Source: Adiantum capillus-veneris
Lineage: Eukaryota; Streptophyta; Polypodiopsida; Polypodiales; Pteridaceae
Direction of reading: 5' to 3'
Assembly (NCBI GenBank): GCA_014529385.2
Contig: CM043950.1
Location: forward strand, 154,434,445 to 154,498,444
Length of the DNA: 64,000 nt
Part shown: positions 32,907 through 44,889 of the stretch, piece after piece
Layout: each line of letters opens with the position of its first letter
How positions within the stretch are numbered: position 1 is the first letter of the stretch
Notes under the pieces: generated by a model
Databases searched by the model: none
Seen by the model: the letters and a program-made list of their open reading frames with translations, nothing else
What the model was told of the DNA's origin: nothing
Translations under genes and position numbers: made by a program

Positions 32907-33838
32907 TGTTAAGGCGGTTACGCCGCTAGCGGAAGCTAAATAGCGAGAACTCAACCAACAACAGAATTTGTCAGACGAGGACGGAGCTTGACCCGCAGGC
33001 GCATGGAAACAACTAGGTGGGTGTCAAATCACCTACTCGACCTTCTAATGACAATCACTACTAAGGAAATCAAATCTAAGTTCTAAAATACGCAAGTGAC
33101 TGAAATCCGTACCACGAACGAATGCTATACGAAACAGGATCTAGAATCATTGAATCGATCTCAAACTCAAGGGGAAGTCTATACACTAGGTAAGAACAAC
33201 ACCCTAAAGACTTGAACTGCAAAATCAACCTATAATCACTCCGTGCGGTAAACGCGTATGAAAACAAGCCGAAAAATACAGGTGACCGAAACTTGACCCC
33301 GATGGTACTAATGTGTAGCTCTACTCGTTGTGGTTCTATAGATATGCTGCACGCTCCATTCCGACACACGAGTTGGAAGAAAACTCACACCGAAGCTCGT
33401 AGGAACTTACCACACATAGAAGCCGATAACGCGCACTCTTGGTATTAGTGCGTAGCTCTCGCCGTTGCTAACACAATGGCGGTGTCGCTTTTCCAATGGT
33501 GGCTCCGTAGCTCGCGTAGCAAGTAGATAAGACTCTCTCTCTCTCTCTCAGACACAGTCACGGCGCTCAAAAACTCACTTTGATTAATAAAACTGAATCC
33601 TCTAGGTTACAAAAACTTTGGCTTATATACCTCAGCCTTGGAGGTAAGAACATCTCTAACTAATTACATCAGCAAGTGAAATTACTTCGGAATTACAAGC
33701 TGGAAACTCAATTGAGTCCCGTTACTTAATGAATGGCTCAATTCAAAATCAATGTCGGAAATACATTTATTACAATCAATGGTTACAAAATGATGAGTGT
33801 GAGCAAAAATGTGGGTGTGATCCTCTGCTGGCTCAACA
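32907..33838 (-). repeat. E2 5' LTR (932 bp)
   Basis: TGTTAAGGCGG...GGCTCAACA in plus-strand view. Near-identical to 14807-15740. TATATAAG (minus) at 33622-33629, CT run at about 33533-33549. Confidence 0.95.
33622..33629 (-). promoter_or_regulatory. TATA box of E2 5' LTR
   Basis: TATATAAG on the transcript strand, about 210 bp from the LTR start, the likely promoter of the genomic RNA. Confidence 0.6.
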
Positions 33839-33843
33839 GCGAC
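33839..33843. repeat. E2 target-site duplication, right copy
   Basis: GCGAC, identical to 14802-14806. Confidence 0.92.
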
Positions 33844-34339
33844 TATAGAGAGCAAAGTGGGTGAATGTGTTTTCTGAAGAGGTTTTTTGTGTAGAGGTTT
33901 GTGCTTGCAAAGCCCGAGTGGTGTATTTCTTGGATTTACAATCATGTGGGTGCACCATTTGTTGTTGTTGCATTGTATATGGTGTTCTTAAATGTGGTGA
34001 AGCTTCCACAGTGTTTCTCGAGTGTCTTTTCCCATGTCCCCTTCTCTTCTTCTCTACTTTTGTGTGCGATGCCAGTATGGATCTGTGGGCTGCTCGGGCC
34101 TCTTTTTGTGTGCAAAATGGAAGTGAAAGAGTGGTTTTGTGTGCAACAGCAGTGCGTGGCTTGAAGCAAGCTGTGAAGTGCATGTGAATAGCCAATCTTG
34201 ATGAGCGTGTTTGTGAGTTGGTGTGTGTGTGCAGATGGTGGTTTGCTAGTGGAATAGTGTTTTTTGAAGGTTTTTTCCGAGAAGTAGGAATGTTTTGAAT
34301 GCTTTGATCTATAGAGAGGCCTTGTGTTGTGTATTGAGT

Positions 34340-35831
34340 GTGTTCCCCCATCCCCCCTCTCCATCGTCTAGTTCCCCTTGGGAGGAGCGCAATAATGCTC
34401 CTAGTTGAAGGTGAAGCGGTGGTTTTTTCGATGTCAAAGATGCAAGTTTTAAAAAGCAGGTACTGCTAGAGATTACGTGGTCTGATTTTCACATTCTCAC
34501 TGGGGTTAAATATGTGGAAACTTGGCTCCAAGATTATGGTTTGTTTCTACTGGAGAGCAATTTATCAAAGGAAGAAGGTGCGGTGCAAGTGTTCCCGCTC
34601 TTGGTTCGTGGAAAAGGAGATGGTATGATAGTCTACAATATGGATAAAAGAAATATTGTGAAGCCTTGGAAGAGGCTTTTTAAAGCAAGTTTGTAGCAGA
34701 TGTGCAGCTAGATGAAGTGAAGTGGAAGTTGGATGGTTTAAAGAAAATCTTGGAAGGTGATTTTAGGATTTTGTGTGGGAGTTTGAAGCCCTTTGCGGAC
34801 AGCTAGTCAAGTCAACTGTTGCTGAAAGTGTTGGTTTTCTAATATTGATAAAATTTATGAATTTCTTGCATGAAGAAGTCCGAGATAAGGTGGAAGTAGA
34901 TGGCCAGGTGACCAAGAAGATTCTGAAGAAGCACAAAGATAGACAAGGTTTGCCAGGTGATGGTGTCAAATCAATATGATATGGTGGTATTTGAGCCACA
35001 AGTAGTGCAAGGGGAAGTGAAAATGTGAGAGGAATCGGGGGTTCTATGGCTACAATGGGAAAGAGCAGTTTCTATGCTAGGAATGCTAGTTAGAGTGGCT
35101 CTAGTTATTGAGGAAGAGATGATGGTTCCAGATCGAGTAGAGGATGTGTTGCCAAGTCAAGGTAGGGCTGGTCTAGCTCCTTTGAAGTGTGCTAGAGATC
35201 AAAGGGTGTGGTTTTTACACGAGGTCAAAGCGGTGAAGCTATCTAGAGGAGAAGATGGTACCGAGTGATAGTATCTCTATGAATGCATGTGTGAGTTGGG
35301 AAACAGAGTCGTCTCAATCAAGGTATGAAGAGTTTGATCTCTTGTATTTGAGTGGAGATGCGATGAATATGTGCAAGGAATAGGTTTAAGTGTAAGCCAA
35401 TGTGCATGATGGAGAACAAATGAAGGAGTCCATGCCTACACGAAAAGATATGCAGGTAAAGATGGTGTGCGGTGCCATGTTAGTGGCCATTCTTTTGAAG
35501 GTTGCAATGGATTGTGTTAGGGCGGAGCAACAGGGGAAAAGTTTTACCAAAAAGGACATGGTAGCTCTGGCTATGGAAGAAGAGGAGGATGATGCAATAG
35601 AGAATGAGTTTTGTCTCCTTGGTGGAGCATGATGCAGCATTAGAAGAGGTGGTTGAAGAGCAGGCAATTGAGGCCGACATGCAAGTAGAGTTGATTGACC
35701 TTGAAGGGCCAATTGAAGAAGAAGGGCTTGATGATTCTTGGATCAAGTGTGATGCACGTGAGGAGGAGAGCATAGAACCAAAGGAGGAGTGGCTCTTGAT
35801 GCAACAAAATAACATAACAAGAAAAATTTAA
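34340..35831 (+). pseudogene. Decayed coding remnant, unidentified (possible LINE ORF1)
   Basis: Plus-strand frames at 34514-34696, 34773-34979, 35402-35632 and 35604-35831 read like fragments of a longer protein (ETWLQDYGLFLLESN, then NIVKPWKRLFKA; later very acidic VEEQAIEADMQVELID). They are separated by stops and frameshifts. No family motif is certain. Position upstream of a plus-strand LINE RT remnant makes a LINE first ORF possible, but I see no clear CCHC knuckle. Treat as unknown. Confidence 0.3.
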
Positions 35832-36066
35832 AACAACCTAAAACTTTTTCGGCCCTATAACCTCCACAAATGGGCTAAGGAATTATCTTCCAACTCTTTT
35901 TCCCCTCGTCAGGGCATAGCCTTTGGTAGACTCCTCTTCCACTAAAGAAGTTTAATAGATATAAATGCACAAGAATGCTTCGATATAGTAGTTTTCTAAA
36001 CTAGATATCTAAGCAAGATATTTTTACATTAGCCTTCTCATGGAGTATTGAATCTCTAAAAAAACT

Positions 36067-36174
36067 GTGTATTCATTTGCTATTTCCTTGAGAAAAAAGG
36101 GTATAAATGTTACAATCTATGTGTATTCATTTGCTATTTCTTTGAGCAAAAAGGGCATAAATGTTACAATCTGT
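36067..36174. repeat. 54-bp tandem duplication
   Basis: Units at 36067-36120 and 36121-36174, both starting GTGTATTCATTTGCTATTTC, differing at a few bases. Confidence 0.85.
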
Positions 36175-36450
36175 ATTAGGTTTAGTCATAGGTGAGAAAA
36201 TATGTTGTTTTTAATGAAATGGAAACTTGATATTATGGCGAAAAGGATGATTTAGGGCCTCATGTAAGAGAGAATATGTCTGCAAAATATACAAGTGTGC
36301 AATCATAGGTTTGAGTGAGCGACAAGGGTCACACAGTGCAGGTTTTAGATAGTGAGAAGCCCTAAAACAAAATGAAAACTTCAGGACCGCACTATCTACG
36401 AGAAAAATTGGTCTTTCACCATCTTCATCACTTTCAACCATGTTGATTTG

Positions 36451-37247
36451 TCATTTATTCTTCTTAAAACACTTATCCGAAGGATGGTTGGTCTTTCCAC
36501 AGTGAATGCAAGGATTTTTGCTGAAACAATCCTTGGTTTGATGATTGTTGCGGCCACATATTGCACAAGGTCTAGTGCTGGTAGTAGACCTGGTTGAAGT
36601 TGCAGTCCGGGTTGAATTTGCAGTTGAAGTGCAACCACGAGCTACATATGCAGTAAGTACGACATAACTAATACGTGGTACTCGTTTCTCTTCTTCCTGC
36701 AATAAATTAACAGTACCATCCAAAGAAGGTGGCAGGTCCTTCTCCTTTAAAATAGTTACAATTTGACGAAATTTTGCAGGTAGGCTATTAAGAAAAAGAG
36801 TTATAAGACCTTCATCTGGGATAGGGGCTTCAACATAAATTAGCTTAGTGTGGATGCCTTTCAATCTGTTAGCTAAAGCTATAATATTCTTGTCATCACA
36901 CATAGAAAGAGAATACAACTCCATTTTCAGGTTCATTTTGGAGTATTTGGCTTTAGGACCAAACACTTTCTCTAGTTCCATCCAATCATCATTTGCAGAT
37001 TGCACGTCATCCAGATAATGAATGAAATTGTCTTTAAGAGATGTCAAAATAATACCTAATGCTTGCTTGTCCTTGCGTTGTTGCTTCGTAGATAATGCTC
37101 TGGTAACTACAACCGATGTACCTGCTTCGTCGGTTGATAGCGGCTTCATGACACTCCATAAATTTTCCGCATAAGACAACCTTTTATTTTAAATTGCCAA
37201 GTGTGGGAGCCGGATCCACTAAATTTATCCACTTTTGACGCCATATT
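36451..37247 (-). pseudogene. gag: Ty1/copia gag with two zinc knuckles
   Basis: Start ATG at about 37247 (MASKVDKFSGSGSHTWQFK, a typical copia gag N-terminus), then a one-base frameshift near 37180, then a 242-codon frame (36451-37179). The body has the copia gag pattern (YLDDVQSANDDWMELEKVFG, LANRLKGIHTKL, FLNSLPAKFRQI) followed by a Ser/Thr-rich repeat (TRTATSTRSTTSTR) and two CCHC motifs, CAICGRNNHQTKDC and CIHCGKTNHPSDKC. An in-frame stop lies at 36451, and the same phase continues for about 70 codons. This gag would package RNA in a full element; here it is a remnant. Confidence 0.85.
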
Positions 37248-37694
37248 GAAGTCTTCAAGAAGCCTTTACTGCTTTGTTATCGCCTTGGCAAAGCTTCTTC
37301 ACAAGTAGATTTTCAAGATGCTGCAAAAATTCTCGCCTTTGCCAAGTGCTACCGATGATGACTAGTCAAAATTGCACCTTTGGTAGGGGAGTTTCAATAT
37401 GCTACTATTTTGCTAGCTTTGCCCACTTCATTTTGAGATGCTCAAAAATTGTCTAGTTTGAGAATGGTTTGAAATGCCTAATGCAAAACTGCCTATAAAG
37501 GCTGGCAACATAGCATTTTGAGAGGCTTCCACTGTTTACCTGCTCGCCTAGTGCCCATAAAGACAGCGTCTTGAGATGCTACTGGTGCTCCTCCCTGCCT
37601 AAGATCCGCCACACAACGTCTTGAGATGCTACCGAACCCAGTGTCTTGAGAGGTGGTGCCCACCACACCTGTGGCATGGATGCTCTAATACTAG

Positions 37695-37765
37695 TGTTGG
37701 GAGGAGCGACTAAGGTGGGTGAAGATGAACCATGGCAAAGCTGTTGAAAGCGTGCAGAGATGAAG

Positions 37766-37824
<59 letters not shown>

Positions 37825-37978
37825 CGACACGCTATATTTTCCATTGCTTTAAAGAAAAACTACATATATAGAGTATATGGTAAACGTTCCATGCAAATTG
37901 AGGTTCTTCTGCATGCCCTAAGAGGTAATTCCCACAGGCTTAACACATTGGAGCAACATTGGGCTTGCATACCCAACA
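37695..37978 (-). repeat. Ty1/copia LTR (284 bp)
   Basis: Plus-strand view starts TGTTGGGAGG and ends ACCCAACA, a 7-bp inverted terminus TGTTGGG/CCCAACA. It contains a long GA microsatellite (about 37772-37821). The next bases outside are CTTCA; no partner copy is present. Confidence 0.75.
37772..37821. repeat. (GA)n microsatellite inside copia LTR
   Basis: About 50 bp of GA dinucleotides (CT on the element's transcript strand). Confidence 0.95.
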
Positions 37979-38099
37979 CTTCAGTGTTTACCTTAGCTTT
38001 ACCTTTTTTCGTGATACTTGGTTGGTCTTTTTTTTCATGAACTTGAGGTGCTTTGGTGACTTTTGATGGTGTTGCTGTTGAAAGAAGATGTCCATCCAA

Positions 38100-38700
38100 T
38101 GTTTTGTCAAGATCAGACTCTCCTTGATATGATGGGAGCCAATTATGTAGAGTATGTCTTTGAACTCTCCAGCACTCAACTTGAGTACTGCTTCTACAAC
38201 ACCGAAGCTAGTAACCTATGAATTAGAACTTGTGTACCCTGTTTCTTCTAGATCTATGATTGGTGCCTTTCCCATCATTATCCGTTTCCATAAGACATTA
38301 ATTCTTTGTCGCATAAGGGCTGAAATGAAATATAAAACAAAATGATACAAAATAAAGTCGAAACAAAAAATGACACAGCACTCTGAAAGTAATGACAAAA
38401 TCGAAGAATGAAATGCTACGCGACAAACCTGTTGAGGAGGTCAACTCAACTCTTCATGTGGTAAAGGGAGGCTTTGTACTTGTATAAACTTTTGATAAAA
38501 AATATCCAATTTGGCTAGGAGAGACAACAATAGATGTTAACCCACATGCCACTACTTGCCTCACCTTTCATCGTCAAACTGGAAGCTGGGATGTTTGCAT
38601 AGGCAACATTGACATTTGCCGTGGTTTTATGACTGGAATCGATGAGATTCTCACGTCTATTGAAACCAAATCATATGCCATCGTTCTTTAACATGGATAG
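38100..38700 (+). other. Unidentified short coding-like remnants
   Basis: Plus-strand pieces such as YVFELSSTQLEYCFYN near 38150-38200 and KYPIWLGETTIDVNPHAT near 38500-38560, followed by TGSWDVCIGNIDICRG, read like protein but are interrupted. I do not recognise a family. They could be a host gene fragment or part of an older element. Confidence 0.25.
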
Positions 38701-39059
38701 AGTACTTTGATGTGACTAGGACTCAAACAACACGTCACACATCAATAACTATACCATGTCACGATTAATACAAATTGGACCTCCATGTTCCAAACAATGA
38801 AAGAACTTTAGGTAGACAAAATTTCCTTAAACACGCTATCTAGAAAACATTTGCAATCTAGGCTACATTCACATGAAAAATGCATTCGATCATAATGCTT
38901 GACAATGGCAATAGTAGCATTTGATCCCACTAGCATCCAAATCACCAATCTATCATGCATTCAGGACACTTGCAACCTCCATATTCTCAATATGAAAAGC
39001 GACAATCAAAACACAATGAAAAACATTATACTTGAAGAGTTCTAACATCAAGAGCTCCA

Positions 39060-41760
39060 AAATGCTTCATAATGGGAGCATTTATTCGTCCCTCTCATGA
39101 CCACGCAGACCTAGAGGAGGAGTAGTTTAAGATAAAAAGCATGGTAAAAGGGATTAGCTTGAAGGCAATCTCACAAAAGGTTTTCCATAGAGACCTAGGT
39201 GAACACTTGTTTACAATTTTATTTACAACAATAGCCATATCTAAAACAACTCGCCAAGTGGTATAAAGGAGTAAACTATGCGAAGTGCTTACTAAGATTC
39301 CCACATCGTTGTGATGGTGGGGGGAAGGGAAGGTTGAGGATGATTCCATAATGATTGGCCTCATTTGGTAGAAGGTATCAATAGAATGATTTAAGCCCTT
39401 GATGACTTGTAAATTAAAAAAATTTGCAGTACTAGTTTTGTTCCTAGATGCAGAAGAGGCCTTTGATGTTCTCAATCACTTAGGCTAATAGTGTTTTCAC
39501 AGAGTCAATCGATAGTGTGGCTTGTATGATGTGGAGATTTTATATCTAGAGCAACCAAGTTTTGATTGTTGCCTTATTTCTTGGAAGCACAAGATGTTTG
39601 CAGACGCGAAGATTGGATCATGTTTTATGGTGTTAAGTTATTTTTGTGTGAAGATGATGTTGGATGCTTGAACATCACAGTGGGTTACTGTGATTTGATC
39701 ATTGGTGTATACCAGTGTACATGCTCTAAAGTTGGCCTCAAGACAAAAGAGGATCAAGTCACTCCACATCATGGAATTGTCATAAACGCTTGTCGATCAC
39801 AAAGAAGTGCTAAGAAATACTGCTTGTACATCACAAAGACCAGTTGTTGGATAGTGTGGGATGATGGATCTGACATGACTAAATATTAATGAGTACTATG
39901 TCATTTTGATATCAACATCAAGTGACCATGATAGCTAACTATTCACCAACTTTCTTATAATTTTACAGATAATGCAATGTTGAAAAGTAAGGCTTTCTAG
40001 AACATGAAGTCAAAGCAACCAAGTCCCACTACAACTAGAAACAAAGAAGATTGAAACAAAGTACCTTATGAAGATTAGGATAATTAGGAAAATATAATTA
40101 AAGCTTTGTTATGATAAGGTACAGAGGGACATATAAAACAAAAAAATTATATGAAGAAACATTCTCGAAACCATCTTGAGCACAAAGTCTCTTAGGGATC
40201 AATACTTTATGTATCCACTAGAACTTCCTAGATTGTTGGCAATAAGGAAAAACTACATGTAGACTACCAACTTGATGCCCTTCCATAGTAGAATCACGAT
40301 GATCAATTCTTTCATGATGTCGTACATTTCATTTGTATTGTCATTGCTTAAAATAAGAAAACCCAATTGCAAAGAATTCTTGAAGCCTATCAAGCGGTTT
40401 TTATGGAAAAGTAACATGAAAGCCACAACCCCTTACCAGTGGGGGAGATGGGAATGGGTAGCAAGACCTAAGAATCAAGGCGGTATTTGAAGTACTGACT
40501 CTATGGTACATGCAAAAGCTTTTTGTGCCAAAAGCGTGGTTTCTCTGATGAACAAGAAACAAGAGTGGGCTATTATGGCCTGGGATATGATGGACAACAC
40601 AAAGCTTGCCTCAAGAGGGGGCATATGGAAGATGGCCACGGTGCCGAACAAAATTCTTGCACCTTGTTGGACATCCCTCAAGCTTGGTGGCTGTACAAGG
40701 GAACTGGCGTGGAAGTGTAACAAAGCAGTCTCGACTCTAGAATGGGGAGAAAATTTCAAGTACTTCAAGGATTTCCCCCACAATTGGTCCCCATGGCTCT
40801 CCAAACTTGGAAGTGGCTCCTTGAATCCTTTTTGGAGGGAAGTTGCATGGCAAGTGAGCAATAAAGGAATCTATAAGCTTTCTCATCTCTGGGATGACAG
40901 AAGTTGTTGCTGGAAGGATCGGGAGCTCATGGTGATGGAACATAAATTGGGGATCTACATTGAACTCTTGGAATGTATGTGGATCATAAATAGATCGGAG
41001 AGCTTGGCATTTGACGAAAGACAAAGTCTTCTCCCTTCCCAAGACTCAGAGTACATATAATGTGCTCGTGTACCAAGATGAATGGTTTGCCCCACTCAAC
41101 AAAATTTGGAAGAAAAACTAGGCAAAAGGACGCTAGCAAAAGAGGGTTTCTATCATCTAGGAGACTAAAGGACCGAACTACATAAAGGTATTCATTTGGA
41201 AGGTGCTTTGGCGTGCTTTGCCCACTGGGGTTAAGGTGCAGGCTAGAGGTTTCGGCTCAGGCACTTGCTCAGGTTGCAAGTTAGCCTTGGGAGACCCCCT
41301 CTATCTATTTTGCAAGTGCCCTACTTCGCGGGGTCTAGCCGCCAGAGTGTGCAAGTGGGTAAGGACTTGGAAGATCACCTTTTTCACGGATGACCTGATC
41401 TTGGGAGGGCATGGTATCTAATGCTAGGCCGGTATGATATACACTCAAATGATTAGATTCTGCTACTTGAACCAAATACGGAAGTCCAGGACCGTCGAGT
41501 CTTTGAGGGAAAACTGGAGATAGCTCTCTTTGATGATGTTGTGTTATCAAGCATTGAGCTCATTCACATGGTAGGAGCAAGAAGAGGGGTAGCAGACAAA
41601 GATGAAGGATGGATGCATACTTTTATCTATTTAGAACACCCAAGAGGATACGAGTTACTCATCTAATAGGTTTTCTATGTACAAGTAGTTGATGGAACCC
41701 TAGTCCCCTCAAGGCACAAGTGGTGCTTGAGGGTGTTGTATTCTTATCAGATTAATATAA
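39060..41760 (+). mobile_element. L1-like LINE remnant, plus strand
   Basis: Decayed non-LTR RT. FLDAEEAFDVLNH near 39441-39482 matches the LINE RT FxDxxKAFD motif. KMFADA near 39591 sits where the catalytic FADD block is expected, with the second Asp replaced. 40272-40490 has ITMINSFMMSYISFVL and FLKPIKRFLW, then WVARPKNQGG, the usual LINE segment after the RT fingers. 40503-41060 continues it. 41203-41421 is a C-terminal zinc-binding domain (WRALPTGVKVQARG, CSGC, LYLFCKCP). Many stops and frameshifts; no start and no clear poly(A) tail, though the sequence changes character after about 41760. Confidence 0.75.
40272..41421 (+). pseudogene. LINE RT C-terminal half and zinc-binding domain
   Basis: Three plus-strand frames (40272-40490, 40503-41060, 41203-41421) cover the region after the RT catalytic block of an L1-like ORF2. 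The last frame has the plant LINE zinc-binding signature C-x2-C...L-x-L-F-x-C-x-C-P. The middle frame retains the Trp-rich stretch (GRWEWVARP just before; LASRGGIWKMA). No catalytic residues remain in these pieces. Confidence 0.75.
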
Positions 41761-42950
41761 ATTCTCTGGACTCACAATTGTCAATATGGCACAAAAATAA
41801 CAACAACCAAGTTGACAAAAGATAATGATATTTACCAAAGGCAAGAAGCCGTACAAGTACCAGTGATAACTTTGTAAGGGGAGTTTATTTGAGTGAATGC
41901 CACTATAGTCTCTTAAATAGACCACAAGCATTAATTCTTACTTGCAACTAGAGGGTCCAATTTATTTTAATTCAAAAAATGGGCTCTTTGCTTTGAGAAC
42001 TAAAAGAAGGGCCATTACTTTGACAAGAAAAGGTGAAGGGTGGAAAATGATAAGTGAAAGCAAAGGGTAGAATGAAAATGCAAAGCTATTTTTAATTTCT
42101 CGAATCCCTTCAATTTTCTAGTGAGCGAGATATTCAAATCTCATCCAATTCTTTTAGTAAGCAATGAAAGCTTTTAAGAGTGATGCAAGGATCGTTGGAG
42201 AATCTTGAAGATTAAACAATAAAATTTGACATGAGGAGTACTGAAAACAAGGTGAGGAGGCACGAAGGCCTGCTATGAGATTTATAGAAAGTAAGTTTAA
42301 ATGAGTTAATATTGCAATCACATGGATTTTTGGTTGTGTTTCAATATAAAATTATATTATTCATTATGTATATATTCTCAAATGTTTCTTTTTTTTGCAA
42401 AACTCACAATATGTGAGTGATATTATATTAATGCAACACAAAAAAATTACTATACATGACCTGCTCACAACCGATGTTGCCAAGATCCACCATCCCGAGA
42501 CAACCATATCACAACAATAGACACCAAGTACATTGGCTAGAGAAGGGTAGCCACCCCGACCGACATAACTGACCATGGTTGAACAGGGTGCCACCCTCGA
42601 GATAGGATAACAAACCATACCTGTCGAAAAGGGGTCAAGGCACATAGTCCCCATCGTCCACCTGGGACTCAAAAGGTGCCATCACGAGGGCTCTTCTGCC
42701 ACCAAAGAATCCCATGCCTCTAGAGGCCAACAAGTATACAGGACAGACTGTCAAAGCACATACCACAAGCAAAAACCGAAGAGACTATTCAAACCAAATT
42801 CCAATGAGAAGTGGAACTCCTTCCCAACACAAAAAAACAACACCAGAATTGCTTCTCCACAGGCCATTTTAGACGGCCAAGCTCCAACAAAGGTTTACGA
42901 CACCATGAAGAACCCCAAGCCCACATCTATGAAGAACTCCATGCTCCGTA

Positions 42951-43195
42951 AATATTTTATATATTAGAAAAGGTTCCACTTAAATATTAAGGTGACAAGT
43001 GCACATTGCCCACTTATCATTTGAAAATAATAAAATAAAAAAATAAAAATATACATTATATTATTCATTATATATCCAATGATCATGAATGATTTATATA
43101 TTAAAAAAGACTCCACTTAAATAATAAGGTGAAAGGTGCACATTGCACATTATCGTTTGAAAACAAAATAAAATGAAAAAAATTAAAATAAGATA
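42951..43195. repeat. About 137-bp imperfect tandem duplication
   Basis: Two units share ATTTTATATATTA-like starts, then CCACTTAAAT, AAGGTGA and AGGTGCACATTGC-like blocks (near 42955-43050 and 43090-43190). Confidence 0.65.
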
Positions 43196-43231
43196 AATAA
43201 AATAAAAAGGCACATTGAAAAACTAAAACAA

Positions 43232-43234
<3 letters not shown>

Positions 43235-43277
<43 letters not shown>
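43235..43277. repeat. (TA)n microsatellite
   Basis: About 42 bp of alternating TA, next to the presumed 3' end of the minus-strand LINE. Confidence 0.95.
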
Positions 43278-43284
<7 letters not shown>

Positions 43285-43634
43285 TTATACATATACATAT
43301 ATATTATACAAAACTCACACTTGTAAGTGATTGCATTAGAATTCCATCAAGAAAGGGACAAATCCACCTCAAGCTCATATGGAGCCTTGAGTGACAGATA
43401 GTTACATCAGAGCCTAGCCAACCGTACCACGCACCGAACTATGAACTAACCTCTACACAGGACGATCGATCAAAATGGCGAGAGTGGCCCTAATCCAATC
43501 ATTCGAGTTTTGCCCTTTTCCTACCACAAATATTCTTGAATTATCTCTAAGAAGCTACCCACATATACGTCACTATCAAAAACTCGACAATTCCTAACCT
43601 TCCAAAGATTACTGAAGAAACGATATCTGACAAT

Positions 43635-44273
43635 TTAAGTACAGACTAGAAGCACTGGATTTTGAAAATGTTTCCCACCAAAGCACGGATCCTTCTTAAA
43701 GAATCCTATCTTCCACGTTCTTTGCATCCATTTGCAAACCTTCCCTGCCAGTGCTCTAATTTTTAGGCATTTTATGGACAGCCAGGTGAGGTCTTCGCCC
43801 GCCAAACTGCACCCTAAACATCTATTAGACCCCAAAACCACGTGCCTAAATCTTGACACCTAATGGAAGAGTCCCCCCACAACACCTTCCACAGAAAAAC
43901 CTTCATGAATTGCGGCCACTTTGGATTCCAAATGTTGTTCATGACTTCAAGCCATCCAGCTTCCGACCATTTCACCTTCCACTTTTTGTTCAAGGGGTTG
44001 AACCAGTCAGCCTCATGCACTATCGCTTGGTAAATGCCCTTGGTTTGAGTTTTTTTTTAAAAAGCAATTCTTGGACCATTTCCAACATTTCCACTCAAAA
44101 GAAGAGTCCCAAACCGGCATCAAAATATTACCTAGGCCTTCTACAACTCTACTGACAAGTAGCTTCTCAATTCCATCGTGTTGAAACTGGGCAGTTAGCT
44201 GGTAAGAGAATTTACAACCCTTGTTGTTACCATCCCAAAAGTTGATTAGTCTTTGGAGTCCTTTATTATTCAC
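43635..44273 (-). pseudogene. LINE zinc-binding C-terminus, decayed
   Basis: Three overlapping frames at 44013-44273, 43814-44020 and 43635-43859, related to 40503-41421 on the other strand. It keeps FLWKVLWGD and the Trp-rich tail but the frame is broken at least twice. Cysteine pattern is incomplete. Confidence 0.65.
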
Positions 44274-44619
44274 CCTTCTTGCAGTTTCCCTCTAGCAAGA
44301 GTTCAAGATTACAGCAACAGTTTAACACAGCCAATGGGACGAGTGTGAGATGGAGTTCTAGAAGTATTTGATTAGTTCACCCCATTCCAGTACCCAAGCT
44401 GATCAATTGCACTTTCATACCAGCTCTCCCGTATTGACACCCAGTCTCATGCTAGACCAACTTGGGGCTAAAAGTTTATCGTGCACCTCGATCCCTTTTC
44501 ATTGGCCACCTTTAGAGCAAAGTTTTGACTTGTTTATCATATCCTCGGGTTCTTAGGAAGGCAATGGAGATTGTGCAAAACATTTGATGTGGCTTCAAGG
44601 TCAAAGGCTTTGGCCACCT

Positions 44620-44886
44620 TTAGAGCAAAGTTTTGACTTGTATTGACCTTCCTTTGATAAACTCGTGTTGATGAGGGGATATGATTTTGTCCAAGAGGGG
44701 GGCAATTCTAAGAGCGACTGCCTTGGAAATGATTTTGTATGCTATAGACATCATAGTTATGGTCCGCCAATGCTTAAGATGCGAGAAACAAACCTGTTTC
44801 GGGATAGGTGTGATAAGTCCTCTTATCACACTAGGATCCAACAACCCCTTGACTAAAGCTTGGTTAGCCAGGGAACTTGAGGTCAC
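44620..44886 (-). pseudogene. LINE RT N-terminal fragment
   Basis: 88 codons with the L1-type RT pattern I-P-K...W-R-T/P-I...Y-K-I-I-x-K...I-I-S-P-x-Q-x-x-F-I-K-G-R-S-I. No catalytic Asp is included. The upstream edge touches the E3b fragment. Confidence 0.8.
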
Positions 44887-44889
44887 TTG

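Larger units (their letters stand above)
14807..33838 (-). mobile_element. E2: complete 19.0-kb Ty3/gypsy element
   Basis: Bounded by near-identical LTRs and a 5-bp target duplication. Minus-strand order: 5' LTR, tRNA-Asp-type primer site, leader with palindromes, gag, protease, RT, RNase H, two integrase zinc modules, integrase core and C-terminal domain, second protease, W-x-P-K repeat domain, 2.8-kb non-coding region with a second palindrome array, 1,117-codon env-position ORF, polypurine tract, 3' LTR. By hand count the LTRs differ by about 21 substitutions (mostly C/T or A/G) and one 2-bp CT-repeat indel, roughly 2.3 percent, so the insertion is fairly young. Stops and a few frameshifts break the coding frames. 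Confidence 0.95.
36211..37978 (-). mobile_element. Ty1/copia element, 5' fragment
   Basis: Minus-strand order: LTR (37695-37978), degenerate iMet-type primer site (37682-37694, CTAGTATTAGAGC against the usual TGGTATCAGAGC), leader, gag, then a short remnant reading IFLVDSAV that may be the start of a copia protease. Everything downstream (integrase, RT, RNase H, 3' LTR) is missing. Confidence 0.75.
41760..43310. other. AT-rich non-coding stretch
   Basis: No supported ORF. At 42395-42440 the sequence CAAAACTCACAATATGTGAG resembles 43312-43340 at the 3' end of the minus-strand LINE, so 42395 to about 42960 may be another LINE 3'-end fragment. An imperfect tandem repeat and a TA microsatellite occupy 42950-43280. 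Confidence 0.5.
43310..44886 (-). mobile_element. L1-like LINE remnant, minus strand
   Basis: 44620-44886 encodes an RT fragment (GLITPIPKQ, HLKHWRTITMMSIAYKIISK, HEFIKGRSI), the early fingers motifs of plant L1 RT. 43635-44273 encodes the C-terminal end (LQRLINFWDG; WPQFMKVFLWKVLWGD; CKWMQRTWKIGFF), homologous to the plus-strand copy (KVFIWKVLWRALPT, CKWVRTWKITFF). The catalytic centre between them is deleted. The 3' end is probably at about 43310, beside a TA-rich tail. Confidence 0.75.

Noticed and set aside
33861-34364. Overlapping ORFs on both strands right of E2
   Set aside because: Four overlapping frames of 87-172 codons without motifs, in repetitive pyrimidine/purine sequence; not convincing as genes.
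42364-42672. Minus-strand 102-codon ORF
   Set aside because: No motif; it spans a LINE-like 3' fragment and AT-rich DNA.
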